Below are positions 44,237 through 53,411 of a DNA stretch of 64,000 nt, piece by piece. The notes below the pieces were generated by a model. That model saw only the letters and a program-made list of their open reading frames with translations. It was not told the origin of the DNA and did not search any database. Both the position numbers and the translations under genes were made by a program. The stretch is taken from contig CP070638.1 in assembly GCA_020354025.1 (NCBI GenBank), positions 2,301,193 through 2,365,192 on the forward strand. Reading direction: 5' to 3'. This stretch comes from Fidelibacterota bacterium (GTDB lineage Bacteria; Fidelibacterota; Marinisomatia; SCGC-AAA003-L08; TS1B11). Numbering within the stretch: the stretch's first letter is position 1; each line of letters starts with the position of its first letter.

Positions 44237-44542
44237 TCAGGAGGTCCAGTCTAGTGCAATGGTGACCAGAGCTTCTTTGCGCGACCACAGGCGCTGGTAA
44301 GCCTGCGGTGCCGCTTCAGCCGGAACCTTATCGCTGATCAGGGACTGGATCCTTATCCGGTTCTTGGCCAATAACGCCAGCGCTACACGCAGGTCGGCCT
44401 GTATGGTTTTCACCGGGAACATCTCATCTACCTTCGGTCGGCAGGCGTTATGAGCACCGATGATGGTTATCCCTTTACGGTGGACGGAGCGATAGAAATG
44501 CACTTCGCCCTCCCGGGGAAAAAATATTTGACGGGCTTCCAT
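44237..44542 (-). pseudogene. C-terminal remnant of a zinc-type medium-chain dehydrogenase
   Basis: A 101-codon frame that resembles only the end of polyol/sugar alcohol dehydrogenases: REGEVHFYRSVHRKGITIIGAHN near 10-32, then a helix-rich tail ending AYQRLWSRKEALVTIALDW. The zinc-binding and nucleotide-binding parts are missing. An in-frame TAA lies nine bases before the ATG, and only 49 AT-rich bases separate it from the pectate-lyase-like gene, so no N-terminal half is hidden nearby. It is probably a decayed gene. Translation as a free 101-residue protein cannot be ruled out. Confidence 0.65.
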
Positions 44543-44591
44543 ATTATATTAATTATCTGCTGTTTATGACAATTATGATATTGTATTAATT

Positions 44592-46331
44592 CTATTTCAG
44601 CACTATCATTTTTTTCATTTCAACAAAATTACCCGCTTGCATTTTGTAGAAATAGACACCACTGGGAAGCAAACTGGCATCAAGAATAATTGAATAAATA
44701 CCAGGGGGATGGAATTCATCGACCAGACTTTTAACTTCCTGACCCTGTAAATCGTAGATCGTTATTGTCACAAATTCGGAATTCGTTATCGAATACAAGA
44801 TTTTTGTTTCTGGATTGAACGGATTGGGATAGTTTTGAGATAAAAGGTAGCCAGTCGGCACCTCCGGCGATAGACGAATACCCGCCTGCACCCCACCACC
44901 CAGCGGATCCACATCTGCTGGCCCGCTAACATCATTTGACAGTACCTCAGCTACTGTTGAGTGATCCCAGAAATTATACTCGGCTTTCACAGTATCACCT
45001 GATAGATTAGTCAGGTCATAGGGTATATTTCCGTTAAGGGTATTACCCCCTACGCTGGGAGCAGCTACAGTACCAGGGCCGGAGAGTAAATTGTGTCGAT
45101 GAACATCGAGAAGACCGCCGCCAAGGTCCATCATAACTTTATTATCTAAAAGATAAATCCCGGCTTTATTGCCCGTTATAATGTTGTTCTCGATACGAGC
45201 CAGGATACCATCCGTATATTGAGTTCGAATACCGTATTGCGAGCAGTTTTCAATGGTATTGTTGCGAACGATGATGCTTACCCAATCGCTCAAGCGCAGG
45301 CCGCTTTTAGTGTCGTGTGAGTAGTTATTCTCGAAGATGACGAAATTTGTATTCCCCCCGAATCTCGGCCCATTATTCCTGGGGCCTGCGAATTCACAAT
45401 TGCGTACCACCAGTATGCCCGTACCGGTCATCCTGATAGGTTGATTGCCATCGTAGGAATAGCAGCCGGTGATGACGGCCTTGCCGGCAGGATTGTCAGT
45501 ACCCCAGCTGTTGATCATTATCGTTTTATCATCAGAAGCCCCATAGCTGCAATCTCTGATAATACAGTCGAGACAGTAGTTTCCACCACCGTTTAACGTC
45601 ATGGCATCTTCACAGATAATGTTAACCATCACGTTCTCGATGAGATTACGGTGACCGCCGCGGGTGTGCAGTCCATCAGGGAAGCGATCCCAGGTAAAGT
45701 TCCTGACTATGTTGTCATCCCCATGAATCCGCAGGGAAGGCCCACCTTCCTCCTGTGAGCACGCAGCACTTCCATTATAATAAAACGTGATATTTCTGTC
45801 TTCGCCGTCGATGATCAGATTATTGCCATAAAAATCCCTTCTGGGAGAAACGGACGAATCCCAATTCAGGTTGAGGGTATCATCGGTGAAACCGAAAAGA
45901 ATCCGGCCGCCCCCGTTAGTCTCGATGGAATCCAGAGCTGAATCAAAGGCTGCCTGGGTGGGCTCGGCGAGAACATAATCCGGATAATTATATTCAGTAT
46001 CAAAATCCCTTACGGTAATGTAATCTACTTTCCTCAAGGTATCTGAGCCGTCGGGACCGCTCACTATCAGGGTGATAGTGTATACGCCCGGCTGTAGATA
46101 CTTATGGTTCGGTGCTAACTCGGTGCTGGTTGAATCATCACCGAATTCCCATAGAAAGCTGGTGATCTCCCCTGTTGACAAGCTGACAAACTCAGGTCTG
46201 TAGTACAGATCCCAACCAGAGGTTGGGACTGCAAAAAAATCAGCAACCGGAGCATCTGAAGCAGCCGTGATTGTCGGCAAGACACAGGCAAACACTATCA
46301 CCCCAGATAAAAATTTGACTTTTTTAGACAT
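44592..46331 (-). CDS. Secreted PKD / right-handed beta-helix (pectate-lyase-like) protein with sorting tail
   Basis: A 579-residue exported protein starting at the ATG at 46331 (GAGGGTG upstream). The frame continues up to 46451, but the signal peptide MSKKVKFLSGVIVFACVLPTITAA fixes the start. A PKD domain covers about 30-110 (SFLWEFGDDST, PNHKYLQPGVYTITL). A beta-helix covers about 125-440, with coils such as NLIIDGEDRNITF, HRNLIENVMVN, GKAVITGCYSYDGN and GIRTQYTDG. A FlgD/Por-type tail ends it (NYPNPFNPETKILYSI). Polygalacturonan lyases of families PL1 and PL9 have this fold; no family was fixed by eye. The stretch is AT-richer than its neighbours. Confidence 0.83.
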   Translation of the reverse strand: MSKKVKFLSGVIVFACVLPTITAASDAPVADFFAVPTSGWDLYYRPEFVSLSTGEITSFLWEFGDDSTSTELAPNHKYLQPGVYTITLIVSGPDGSDTLRKVDYITVRDFDTEYNYPDYVLAEPTQAAFDSALDSIETNGGGRILFGFTDDTLNLNWDSSVSPRRDFYGNNLIIDGEDRNITFYYNGSAACSQEEGGPSLRIHGDDNIVRNFTWDRFPDGLHTRGGHRNLIENVMVNIICEDAMTLNGGGNYCLDCIIRDCSYGASDDKTIMINSWGTDNPAGKAVITGCYSYDGNQPIRMTGTGILVVRNCEFAGPRNNGPRFGGNTNFVIFENNYSHDTKSGLRLSDWVSIIVRNNTIENCSQYGIRTQYTDGILARIENNIITGNKAGIYLLDNKVMMDLGGGLLDVHRHNLLSGPGTVAAPSVGGNTLNGNIPYDLTNLSGDTVKAEYNFWDHSTVAEVLSNDVSGPADVDPLGGGVQAGIRLSPEVPTGYLLSQNYPNPFNPETKILYSITNSEFVTITIYDLQGQEVKSLVDEFHPPGIYSIILDASLLPSGVYFYKMQAGNFVEMKKMIVLK

Positions 46332-46402
46332 TGCTACACCCTCGTTTTTGCGTTTCCTATCGCGATTTAGGCTCACGGTATGGTAGGTAGACCTAATTCG
46401 CA

Positions 46403-48238
46403 TTATACAATATCGATCCATACCGGACTGGTCCAAGCCATACCAGGCCACACAAGCGGCTCTTGGGTGATGCGTGCATAGTACAGGCAGTCACCGCGCA
46501 CCTCATCCTCCAGAGAGAATGATGCATCCATGGATTCAGGCTGCGGGAATTCGGACATGATGGTTACGAAGGCGCTGTCTTCACCGAATCGAAAGCGCAG
46601 AACCTCAGCCCGCAACAGGATATCCGTACACCAGACTTGCAGCTCGATGGATACATGGTCCCCTTTTTTTCTCTGCCCGACACCACCCATCGGAACCCCG
46701 GCTACTGAAAAATCGACCAGGATTCGTTCACCGGTGGTAGCATAGCAGCGTCTGTTACGCAGCGCGTCAAATATGGCCTCCCGCGTCAGTTCCTCAGCCC
46801 AGACTGCAGCAATCCCTCCGTGTCTTCGGCCTGCCTGTGAGCTGTGCTCGTCAGAGGAGCCGATAACACCGAGCCGGCGCTCCTTCATCCAGTAGCTTTG
46901 GGCATAGTAAGGCCCTGAGATGGAGACATTCGAACGCCGCTCCGGCCGGCGCATCCGGTTATGTTCATACGATAGTATATGCTGTGGATTCCAAAGCTCG
47001 CTCTGACCGTGGTGGGAGTATATCTCCATAACCGGCCGGAGCCCCTGATCATCGCAGGCATCCAGATCTATTGCTTCACTCAGGCTGCCATCCAGGGATA
47101 TCCTCCTCCAGCCCAGACCGGTATGGTGCGGTATCAGAATGGCCCGAGAAGGATCCAGCATAGCTTGCAGATGACCTTCTTGTTGCGCATCGGCAAAGAT
47201 GGCATTCCCACGCGTAGCGGCGCTGGCGGTAAAACTCTCCTCATCGCGGTGATAGAGATTATGGTGCCCGGTGAACTGTCCCGGATTGCGCTCGTCACCC
47301 AGCAGGGTTACGAACCGGCCAGGTTCGTAGGCTTCCCGGGCCCACTTTATTGTCTGTTGATAGCCCCCCTGCCCAAGCGACTGCCAGTGATCCGTAACTC
47401 CCGCAAAATCCAGCCCGCTGACCTCCCGGCCATAGGCGTAGGGCTCAGTTCCGTAGCCATCATGGGACAGCTTGGTATGGAGATGGATGTCACCCCAATA
47501 GGGACCCCGGCATCCCCTACCTACCCGCACGACGTTCGACAGCACATCGCGAAACCGGAACCGATATGCTCCCTCCTTCTCCAATCTTACCGGAACCTTG
47601 ATACTGCCGATGAAGTCCAGATTTTCCACAATCGTTCTTCCGTCGGAGCATATCAGGCTTTCATTCTCGTATCTGGTCGTTGAGCGGTTATCAAAGCGAT
47701 CCAATGAGACAATCCGCACAACGAACTCTTTACCGGGTTCGACACCGGAAGGCACAATAATCCGCAAGTGTTCCGCCGGACCGGCAGTGGTGGTAAGCAG
47801 CGGCTCGGCTCCCGGCGCCTGCCCCTTCACCCGCACCCAGACCGTGTCCGTCTCAGCCAGATCAGGTGCAAAAGTGTTGGCATACACAATCCGGATCAGC
47901 GTCCCGGACGGGATGCTCCCCCGGCCCAGGGTGGCGATGATGTGCCGCCCGTGCCGCACAATGCCCTCAGGAAAGGGCAGATGGCGTTTTTTTATCTCCA
48001 GATCGAATTCGGCGCCATCTGATTCCGCAGCGACTGAGATATAATGCTCTCCCTGTGGGTCTACATGCTGCAATTCCCGGGTATGACTGGGGCCCGAAAT
48101 CACCATCCACGAATTGGCGTACTGTACCTCGATCCTATCGCCCACCGTCAGCGGTTCGGAGATCTGAATCAACAGCTCCACACTGCAGCGCTCACCAACA
48201 GGGAAGGACTTTGCCTCAATCTCAGCTGTCACCTGCAT
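46403..48238 (-). CDS. DUF3604-domain (PHP-type metal-dependent) protein
   Basis: A 611-residue protein with a beta-rich N-terminal part (about 1-210) and a PHP-like metallohydrolase part starting GPYWGDIHLHTKLSHDG near 225-241. Further ligand motifs are FAGVTDHWQS, LIPHHTGLGW and GSSDEHSSQAGRRHGG. These are the DUF3604 hallmarks. PHP domains hydrolyse phosphoesters; what DUF3604 acts on is not established. No signal peptide is present. The start overlaps the end of URO-D copy 3 by 17 bases, so the two are co-transcribed. The gap to the pectate-lyase-like gene is 71 bases. Confidence 0.85.
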   Translation of the reverse strand: MQVTAEIEAKSFPVGERCSVELLIQISEPLTVGDRIEVQYANSWMVISGPSHTRELQHVDPQGEHYISVAAESDGAEFDLEIKKRHLPFPEGIVRHGRHIIATLGRGSIPSGTLIRIVYANTFAPDLAETDTVWVRVKGQAPGAEPLLTTTAGPAEHLRIIVPSGVEPGKEFVVRIVSLDRFDNRSTTRYENESLICSDGRTIVENLDFIGSIKVPVRLEKEGAYRFRFRDVLSNVVRVGRGCRGPYWGDIHLHTKLSHDGYGTEPYAYGREVSGLDFAGVTDHWQSLGQGGYQQTIKWAREAYEPGRFVTLLGDERNPGQFTGHHNLYHRDEESFTASAATRGNAIFADAQQEGHLQAMLDPSRAILIPHHTGLGWRRISLDGSLSEAIDLDACDDQGLRPVMEIYSHHGQSELWNPQHILSYEHNRMRRPERRSNVSISGPYYAQSYWMKERRLGVIGSSDEHSSQAGRRHGGIAAVWAEELTREAIFDALRNRRCYATTGERILVDFSVAGVPMGGVGQRKKGDHVSIELQVWCTDILLRAEVLRFRFGEDSAFVTIMSEFPQPESMDASFSLEDEVRGDCLYYARITQEPLVWPGMAWTSPVWIDIV

Positions 48239-49244
48239 TCACCTGCTCCATTTCTCCCTCAGCGTAATTCAATCGCACCCCGTGCCGGATAAATTCCTCG
48301 CAGGCGTATCCCTGCCAACGAGGATCCAGACCGATGGATGCGTTATCCTCGTAAAATCCGGCGATGAAACCACCTCGTCCTTTCCATAGCCGGTCCAGCA
48401 TCTCTCGCGCTCGAGACCGGATCCGGGCTTCATCACGCGTCTGCAGCGTGTCCCGAATATCTACCGGGCACCAGAAAGTGATCCTGCCATGCTTCTGGTA
48501 GGCTTCAAGCTGATCGATCCCATGCAGATCCGGCTGGTCGAGCTGCAAGACATCGATCCCGACTGCCATTAGGTCCGGCACGATCGCTCCCATCTGGCCG
48601 CAGGAGTGCATGAACACCTTCAAGCCCCGCTTATGAGCTAAATGACACAAGTCGCGAAAACGGGGCTGGAACTCCTCCCGCCATAGTTGCGGACTGATGA
48701 AAAGTTGATCCTGTGTTCCCCAATCCTCCCAGAACATAACACTGTCCACGCCAGCGTCAGCATAGCGGACTATCATCTTCTCCAGTAGCGTATCAATTCG
48801 ATCATGCAGTCGCTGTACCTTTTCCAATTCCCCCAGCAGATCAACCAGGTAATTCTCCAGTTTTCTTAGTTTACGGGCTATACCAAAGGCAAATCCGGGC
48901 AGCTCTCCAATGAGCCATCTATCAGGATACTGCGATCTGACCTCTTCGACCCGGGTGTAGCTCCCCGACTCCGAGTAATCCGGAAACTCGTATTTATCAG
49001 CCCTGCTTAGCTCGTCCAGTACACCCCTGACCACCTGCCCTTTTGAAGTCGCATCCACCCGGCCCCAGGTGTTGCCCCACTCATCGATGCGTTCCCATTG
49101 ACCGTTACCAACTATCTTCCAGTCCGTTGCCCGGGAGCTGGCAAGGTAGCGACTGGATACTATGTCGGAATCCGCGAAGGACCGAGCCACCCTCTCAGGG
49201 CATCTAAAATCCAGGGTTGACTGTACTATTTCCCGTGAGGTCAA
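48222..49244 (-). CDS. URO-D-fold methyltransferase, copy 3 (H-x-C zinc motif)
   Basis: A 340-residue URO-D superfamily protein. I place the start at a TTG at 49244. It overlaps the TGA stop of the EamA gene (TTGA) and has GGAGG seven bases upstream; the 32 codons above this in the open frame belong to the EamA coding region. It opens LTSREIVQSTLDFRCPERV. Unlike the other two copies, it carries an exact H-x-C in FMHSCGQMG near 218-226, the zinc motif of MtaA/MtbA/CmuA-type methylcobamide methyltransferases. A further Cys in ITFWCPVDI may complete the site. Its lies far from the corrinoid gene, but it could serve the same pathway. Confidence 0.82.
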   Translation of the reverse strand: MTSREIVQSTLDFRCPERVARSFADSDIVSSRYLASSRATDWKIVGNGQWERIDEWGNTWGRVDATSKGQVVRGVLDELSRADKYEFPDYSESGSYTRVEEVRSQYPDRWLIGELPGFAFGIARKLRKLENYLVDLLGELEKVQRLHDRIDTLLEKMIVRYADAGVDSVMFWEDWGTQDQLFISPQLWREEFQPRFRDLCHLAHKRGLKVFMHSCGQMGAIVPDLMAVGIDVLQLDQPDLHGIDQLEAYQKHGRITFWCPVDIRDTLQTRDEARIRSRAREMLDRLWKGRGGFIAGFYEDNASIGLDPRWQGYACEEFIRHGVRLNYAEGEMEQVNAGDS

Positions 49245-50206
49245 GATTCCGCCTCCACCGACGGCTGGACTTCCCCCTTTTGCACAACCACCGGCAACTC
49301 CGCTTTTTTCCCGGCGGTTAAATGGATAATCCCCAGCCAAACTGCCCCCGCCATGATCACTACGCCACCAAGCAGCTCTCTTTCAACGGGAAGCTGACCT
49401 AAAAAGATGTACGCCAAAGGCAGAACCAACAGTGGTTGGGCGATTACCACCAGGCTAGAGCGGGACAGGTCCCAGTGGCGATAGGAACGGTACATCAGGT
49501 GGAAACTGGCACACGGCCCCAGGAAGGCACCCAGCAGGAGCACCAACCAGTGTGAGAGCGATGCACTAAAATCCATCTGGCCGGATATCAGATTCCAGAT
49601 CGCGATGACCAGGAATGCGATCACGACCCGGTAGAATACCATAATGCTGGGCTCGTTCCGGCTGACCGCGATCTTCGCGATAACCTGCTGTACGGCAGCC
49701 ATGAAAGCGGCTGAAATGGCCAAAATCAGCCCGATCCCCACGATCTCCCACCTTCCGATCGCACTCACCACGCACCCCACGATCATAACTGCGATCGGGG
49801 GCAATTCCTTCAGAAGCAACCTCTCGCCCAGAATCAGGAAGCTCAGTATGATGATCAATACCGGGCGGAAGCGGCCAAGGAATGCGGTGAACGAGGGGTC
49901 CAATTTAGATAATGCGGTCCAGCCGAGCAGCATCCCCACGCCTGTCGCCAGACCTATAAACACCAGTGGTCTCGCAGAATGGGCTGGCAAGGCCAGCTGT
50001 TTCAAACTGCCGGTGAAAACAATAATCGCTAATGAATAAACACTCGCGGCCGCGGTCCACAAAAGCGCGAAGGTTGCTGGATTGAATCCCGCCAGCGCAT
50101 ACTTGGCGGTTACGAAATTGGTGGAGAGGAGCGAGGCCCCGGCCAGGGCAAAGAGAAATCCCCTGACCGGATCATACCCGTTCACACCACCCTGCGATTC
50201 CGTCAC
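49241..50206 (-). CDS. EamA/DMT-family transporter
   Basis: A 321-residue protein with ten predicted hydrophobic segments in two repeats, starting GFLFALAGASLLSTNFVTAKYAL. The second half contains YRSYRHWDLSRSSLVVIAQPLL near 225-246, a usual EamA boundary. I use the GTG at 50206. It comes one base after the stop of the nitrilase gene, with GGAG five bases upstream. Members move metabolites, amino acids or sugars. The substrate is unknown. The last bases overlap URO-D copy 3 by four bases, so nitrilase, transporter, URO-D and DUF3604 genes form a tightly coupled unit. Confidence 0.88.
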   Translation of the reverse strand: MTESQGGVNGYDPVRGFLFALAGASLLSTNFVTAKYALAGFNPATFALLWTAAASVYSLAIIVFTGSLKQLALPAHSARPLVFIGLATGVGMLLGWTALSKLDPSFTAFLGRFRPVLIIILSFLILGERLLLKELPPIAVMIVGCVVSAIGRWEIVGIGLILAISAAFMAAVQQVIAKIAVSRNEPSIMVFYRVVIAFLVIAIWNLISGQMDFSASLSHWLVLLLGAFLGPCASFHLMYRSYRHWDLSRSSLVVIAQPLLVLPLAYIFLGQLPVERELLGGVVIMAGAVWLGIIHLTAGKKAELPVVVQKGEVQPSVEAES

Positions 50207-50207
50207 G

Positions 50208-51101
50208 CTAGCTCCGCTCCAGTGCCTGCTGAAGAGTCTCATCCAGCATGCGTTTTACCGCCGACAGTCGCCGGTTGCGGGTCGGCTTGTGGTTGAATAC
50301 CCGGCACGAGGCCTCGAGCGGTACAGTGACCACCTCATCTACGAAATCGGTCACCGATGTCCGGAGGAACACTTCACCGGTCGGGTCCACTCCCATCACA
50401 GTACCAGCGTGATTGGATACCACGCCCGTCAATCCCTCAGTTGACGGACCGACGGCGTTGCACGCCATAACATATACATTATGGAAGTACGCCGTCGCCC
50501 GGAACATTTTCTCCCAGGAGTGCTGACGTTCTTCGATGATCTTACGGCGGAACTCGTCGGTCAGTAGCTCTGGCCATTGACCGGTACGAGCAGCGTGGGT
50601 GCTCAGGATCAGGTCCACTCCGTGGAGACCGTGAACGAAGGCGATTTCGGGGAAATTGCTGTCATAGCAGATTGTGATCCCAAACCGCACATCCCCAACA
50701 TCGAATACCTCCACCCGCTCGCCAGCGGCAAAGTACTGGTATTCATCGCTGGACATATTGATTTTACGCTGCCGACCCAAGTAGACGCCCCGATCTACCA
50801 CTATCACGCTGTTATACACCACATTATTCGCCAGCTCGGCCAATCCTACACAGATGCAAATCCCGTGCTCCTTCGACAGTTCGATAACTGCTTTACTTAG
50901 GGGGCCATCCGGAATCGGCTCTGCGTTCTCCACCATTTTCGGGTGGCCGCCGTGCCCGGTCAACATGCACTCCGGCAGCAGCAGCAGGCGGGCGCCTTCC
51001 CTATGGGCGGTCTCGCAGGCCTCCTTAACCAGGTCGAGATTGCGATCGGGATCAATTAGTACGGACCTGAGTGATGCGATGGTTACCTTGATATCCTTCA
51101 T
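50208..51101 (-). CDS. Carbon-nitrogen hydrolase (nitrilase superfamily amidase)
   Basis: A 297-residue nitrilase-superfamily enzyme with the full catalytic triad: E44 in LLPECMLTG, K113 in RQRKINMSS and C145 in GITICYDSNFPE. It should cleave an amide or carbamoyl group in the cytosol, for example from an omega-amide or N-carbamoyl compound. The substrate is not apparent. The ATG at 51101 follows AAGGAAA. It is one base from the next gene (EamA transporter), so uptake or export of its substrate or product through that transporter is a reasonable guess. Confidence 0.9.
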   Translation of the reverse strand: MKDIKVTIASLRSVLIDPDRNLDLVKEACETAHREGARLLLLPECMLTGHGGHPKMVENAEPIPDGPLSKAVIELSKEHGICICVGLAELANNVVYNSVIVVDRGVYLGRQRKINMSSDEYQYFAAGERVEVFDVGDVRFGITICYDSNFPEIAFVHGLHGVDLILSTHAARTGQWPELLTDEFRRKIIEERQHSWEKMFRATAYFHNVYVMACNAVGPSTEGLTGVVSNHAGTVMGVDPTGEVFLRTSVTDFVDEVVTVPLEASCRVFNHKPTRNRRLSAVKRMLDETLQQALERS

Positions 51102-51149
51102 TTACGTTTCCTTTCCCGAACCACTTCGCCGCTGTCGATACCAGCCGGA

Positions 51150-52400
51150 TTAAAAGTCCAGATATGCAATCTCACCTTCCGGGAAGGTCTCAAGGACTGT
51201 TAGCATCGCCCTGGCCGGAAATACGGTGGCGATATCCCGCAGGTAGAAGCCGGGCTGGAGGGAACCATCCGGTGGGAGGAGCCCTTCGAAGAATGCTCCT
51301 CTTAGGTTTGGATCTTCCACATCCTGATTGAACTGCGCCCGCTGCAGAAATCCCAGCGCTCTCTCAATGGCCACCACATACCTGTCCTCTCCCAGCCGCC
51401 GCCACAGATCACACCACATAATTACCGCACAACCCACGGCGGAAGTGGCAAAATCGAAGCTCAGATGCTGACGGGTTCTGGTGGTGGTATGGTAGTAATA
51501 GCCGCCATCGATATTGCTGTTATTGATGTACCAATCCCCCGCCCGGACCGCCGCCTGCAGGTACTTCTCCTCACCGAAAGCGTCGTAGGCCTGGAGCATG
51601 GGATACCCCCACCACCAAGCGTGCCGGGCATGGATGCTCCCCCGGCCGTCGAACACATCCGGGAAGCAGGGGGGATACCGCAGCCAATTACCGGGGGGAT
51701 TTTCGTCCTTCAGCAGACGATCACAGACCTCCCGGAATATTCGTCGATAGGAAGACTCACCGAAAACCTGGTAGGCAATCCAGAAAATAGCGTCGTCGTT
51801 AGTGGGGCGCGATTTCTCAATCGGTGCCAATTCGTCCCTGAGGGCGGAGTAACCGTTATAAAATAGACCCTCGCCCTCAATGTACATATTCCGGGCTACC
51901 CAGTCCACTCCGAGGTGGAAACTGTTCAGCCACTTGTCATCACGGGTAGTCAGATACAGTTCGTAGAGGGCGGCGAATCCTTCCACCTGCGAGGCTGTAT
52001 TTGCCTGCTCCGCCTTTCGGCCGTGAATGAAGCCGAAATACTTCTCATCCGTCACGTCCAGGACCTGGTCGCGGATCATGTACTCCCCGCCCAGCAGGGC
52101 ATGCCGAAGGTATTTCTCATCACCGGTTTTAGCATAAGCCTTCAGCATAAGTCGAACGGCCTGACCGGTATGCCAGAATGGTCCGTAGAGCTTCCACTCG
52201 CGATTCCTGGTGTCGTACTCCCCGCGGATAACTCCGTAATGGGGCGAGTCGACATCCATCACCTGGGCGATATCGATGAGCCAATCAGATCCGTTCAAGG
52301 CCCGGCGCAGGAGCTCCTCCCGGGTGATCGACCGGCGGACGGGGTGTTCACTCTGAGCCGAAGCCCGGCTCTGGTCAACACTCAGTGAAGATTGCTGCAT
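51150..52400 (-). CDS. Six-hairpin (alpha/alpha-toroid) glycosidase-like protein
   Basis: A 416-residue all-helical protein. A repeated pattern of helix pairs with aromatic ends (GPFWHTGQAVRLMLKAY near 74-90, TASQVEGFAALYELYL, TNDDAIFWIAYQVFGE, HARHAWWWGYPMLQAYDAFGE, YYYHTTTRTRQHLSFDFATSAVG) marks an (alpha/alpha)6 barrel, as in GH88/GH105, GH127 and epimerase-type enzymes. No family could be fixed. It may be an unsaturated-uronyl hydrolase acting after the lyases, but the catalytic Asp pair has not been identified. There is no signal peptide. A 132-base gap separates it from the amidohydrolase gene upstream. Confidence 0.7.
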   Translation of the reverse strand: MQQSSLSVDQSRASAQSEHPVRRSITREELLRRALNGSDWLIDIAQVMDVDSPHYGVIRGEYDTRNREWKLYGPFWHTGQAVRLMLKAYAKTGDEKYLRHALLGGEYMIRDQVLDVTDEKYFGFIHGRKAEQANTASQVEGFAALYELYLTTRDDKWLNSFHLGVDWVARNMYIEGEGLFYNGYSALRDELAPIEKSRPTNDDAIFWIAYQVFGESSYRRIFREVCDRLLKDENPPGNWLRYPPCFPDVFDGRGSIHARHAWWWGYPMLQAYDAFGEEKYLQAAVRAGDWYINNSNIDGGYYYHTTTRTRQHLSFDFATSAVGCAVIMWCDLWRRLGEDRYVVAIERALGFLQRAQFNQDVEDPNLRGAFFEGLLPPDGSLQPGFYLRDIATVFPARAMLTVLETFPEGEIAYLDF

Positions 52401-52532
52401 ATCTGTAATTGTCCTTATTGATTGTCTGTTCTAGTACTTCCGGGACGCATGAGATCGACCTATAGAATTAGCTGCCCGGAACTGTAAACGCATCACTTTA
52501 CCCATCAATGACGCCATCCCGAGTTTATTTTA

Positions 52533-53372
52533 CTACTCAAGCTTGTATATCTTTGCCGCCGTGCCGCCCAGTATCTTCCACCTGATATCTTCGGACAGAT
52601 TCAAGGCCCGTATGAGCTGGTCATAGTCATGCAGCACATCGTGGGTCTCGAAATAGGCCACATCACTGCCAAAAACGATCTTTTCCCAGGCATCCAGCCC
52701 ATCAGGATCACGATAACGGGTGTAGCGGTTCCACCAAAGCATTTCCGCCAGGAATTCCGGCTTTTTCTTTTTAAGCGTTGAGCCGGTCAGATCGAAATAC
52801 AGATTAGGATTCCAGCGGCAGCTCATGGCGGCCTCCTCGAACCAGGGATTCCCAAGATGTGCGCCATGGATCTGCCACTCGGGGAACAGACGAGCCAGCG
52901 TATCCAGGTAGATCGGCCGCATGTAGTTGCAGTCCAGGAAATACCCGCCAAGCAGATCCGCTCTGGTAGCCGCTTTCATGAAGCCTGCACTCTGTAAACG
53001 TTGCAGGATACCAAGGTGGAACAATCCCGGTAGCTGCAGTTCCTGGCATCGCTCGTATATAGGCCAGAAGTCCTTGTGATTGTAAGGGAGGGGCGGGGCG
53101 GTGAATTTGACCCCGGCAAAACCGTGGCCCTTGAAGCGGGCGATATCCTCAGACGTGTGCTTTTTCCAGTCAAACTTTGGAAGCCCCAGGATCAAGTCAG
53201 GGTATTTGGTGATGGCAGCCTTGAGCTGCTTGATCCCATCCTCAACCTCCGGCGAGATAAGGCAGACCTTGGAGATGCCCAGCGCGGCATACTCGTCTGC
53301 CAAAAGGTCAGGGTAGTCCGACACATCCTGGTAATGGTGGTGGGCGTCGATAATCATGTGCTTTCCCATCAT
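52533..53372 (-). CDS. Amidohydrolase-family (Amidohydro_2) TIM-barrel protein
   Basis: A 279-residue metal-dependent hydrolase. The first metal motif is IIDAHHHYQD near 7-16, followed by KFTAPPLPYNH near 89, LFHLGIL near 116 (His), IHGAHLGNPWFEEA near 166-179 and a late Asp in VFGSDVAYFETHD near 240. Related enzymes hydrolyse lactones such as 2-pyrone-4,6-dicarboxylate or fuconolactone, or decarboxylate aromatic acids. A sugar lactonase is a fair guess next to Gfo/Idh dehydrogenases, which make lactones. The ATG at 53372 has AAGGAG upstream. Confidence 0.85.
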   Translation of the reverse strand: MMGKHMIIDAHHHYQDVSDYPDLLADEYAALGISKVCLISPEVEDGIKQLKAAITKYPDLILGLPKFDWKKHTSEDIARFKGHGFAGVKFTAPPLPYNHKDFWPIYERCQELQLPGLFHLGILQRLQSAGFMKAATRADLLGGYFLDCNYMRPIYLDTLARLFPEWQIHGAHLGNPWFEEAAMSCRWNPNLYFDLTGSTLKKKKPEFLAEMLWWNRYTRYRDPDGLDAWEKIVFGSDVAYFETHDVLHDYDQLIRALNLSEDIRWKILGGTAAKIYKLE

Positions 53373-53411
53373 TTATGCTCCTTCAGTTATAGTCCGGCCT
53401 CAGGCACCGGC

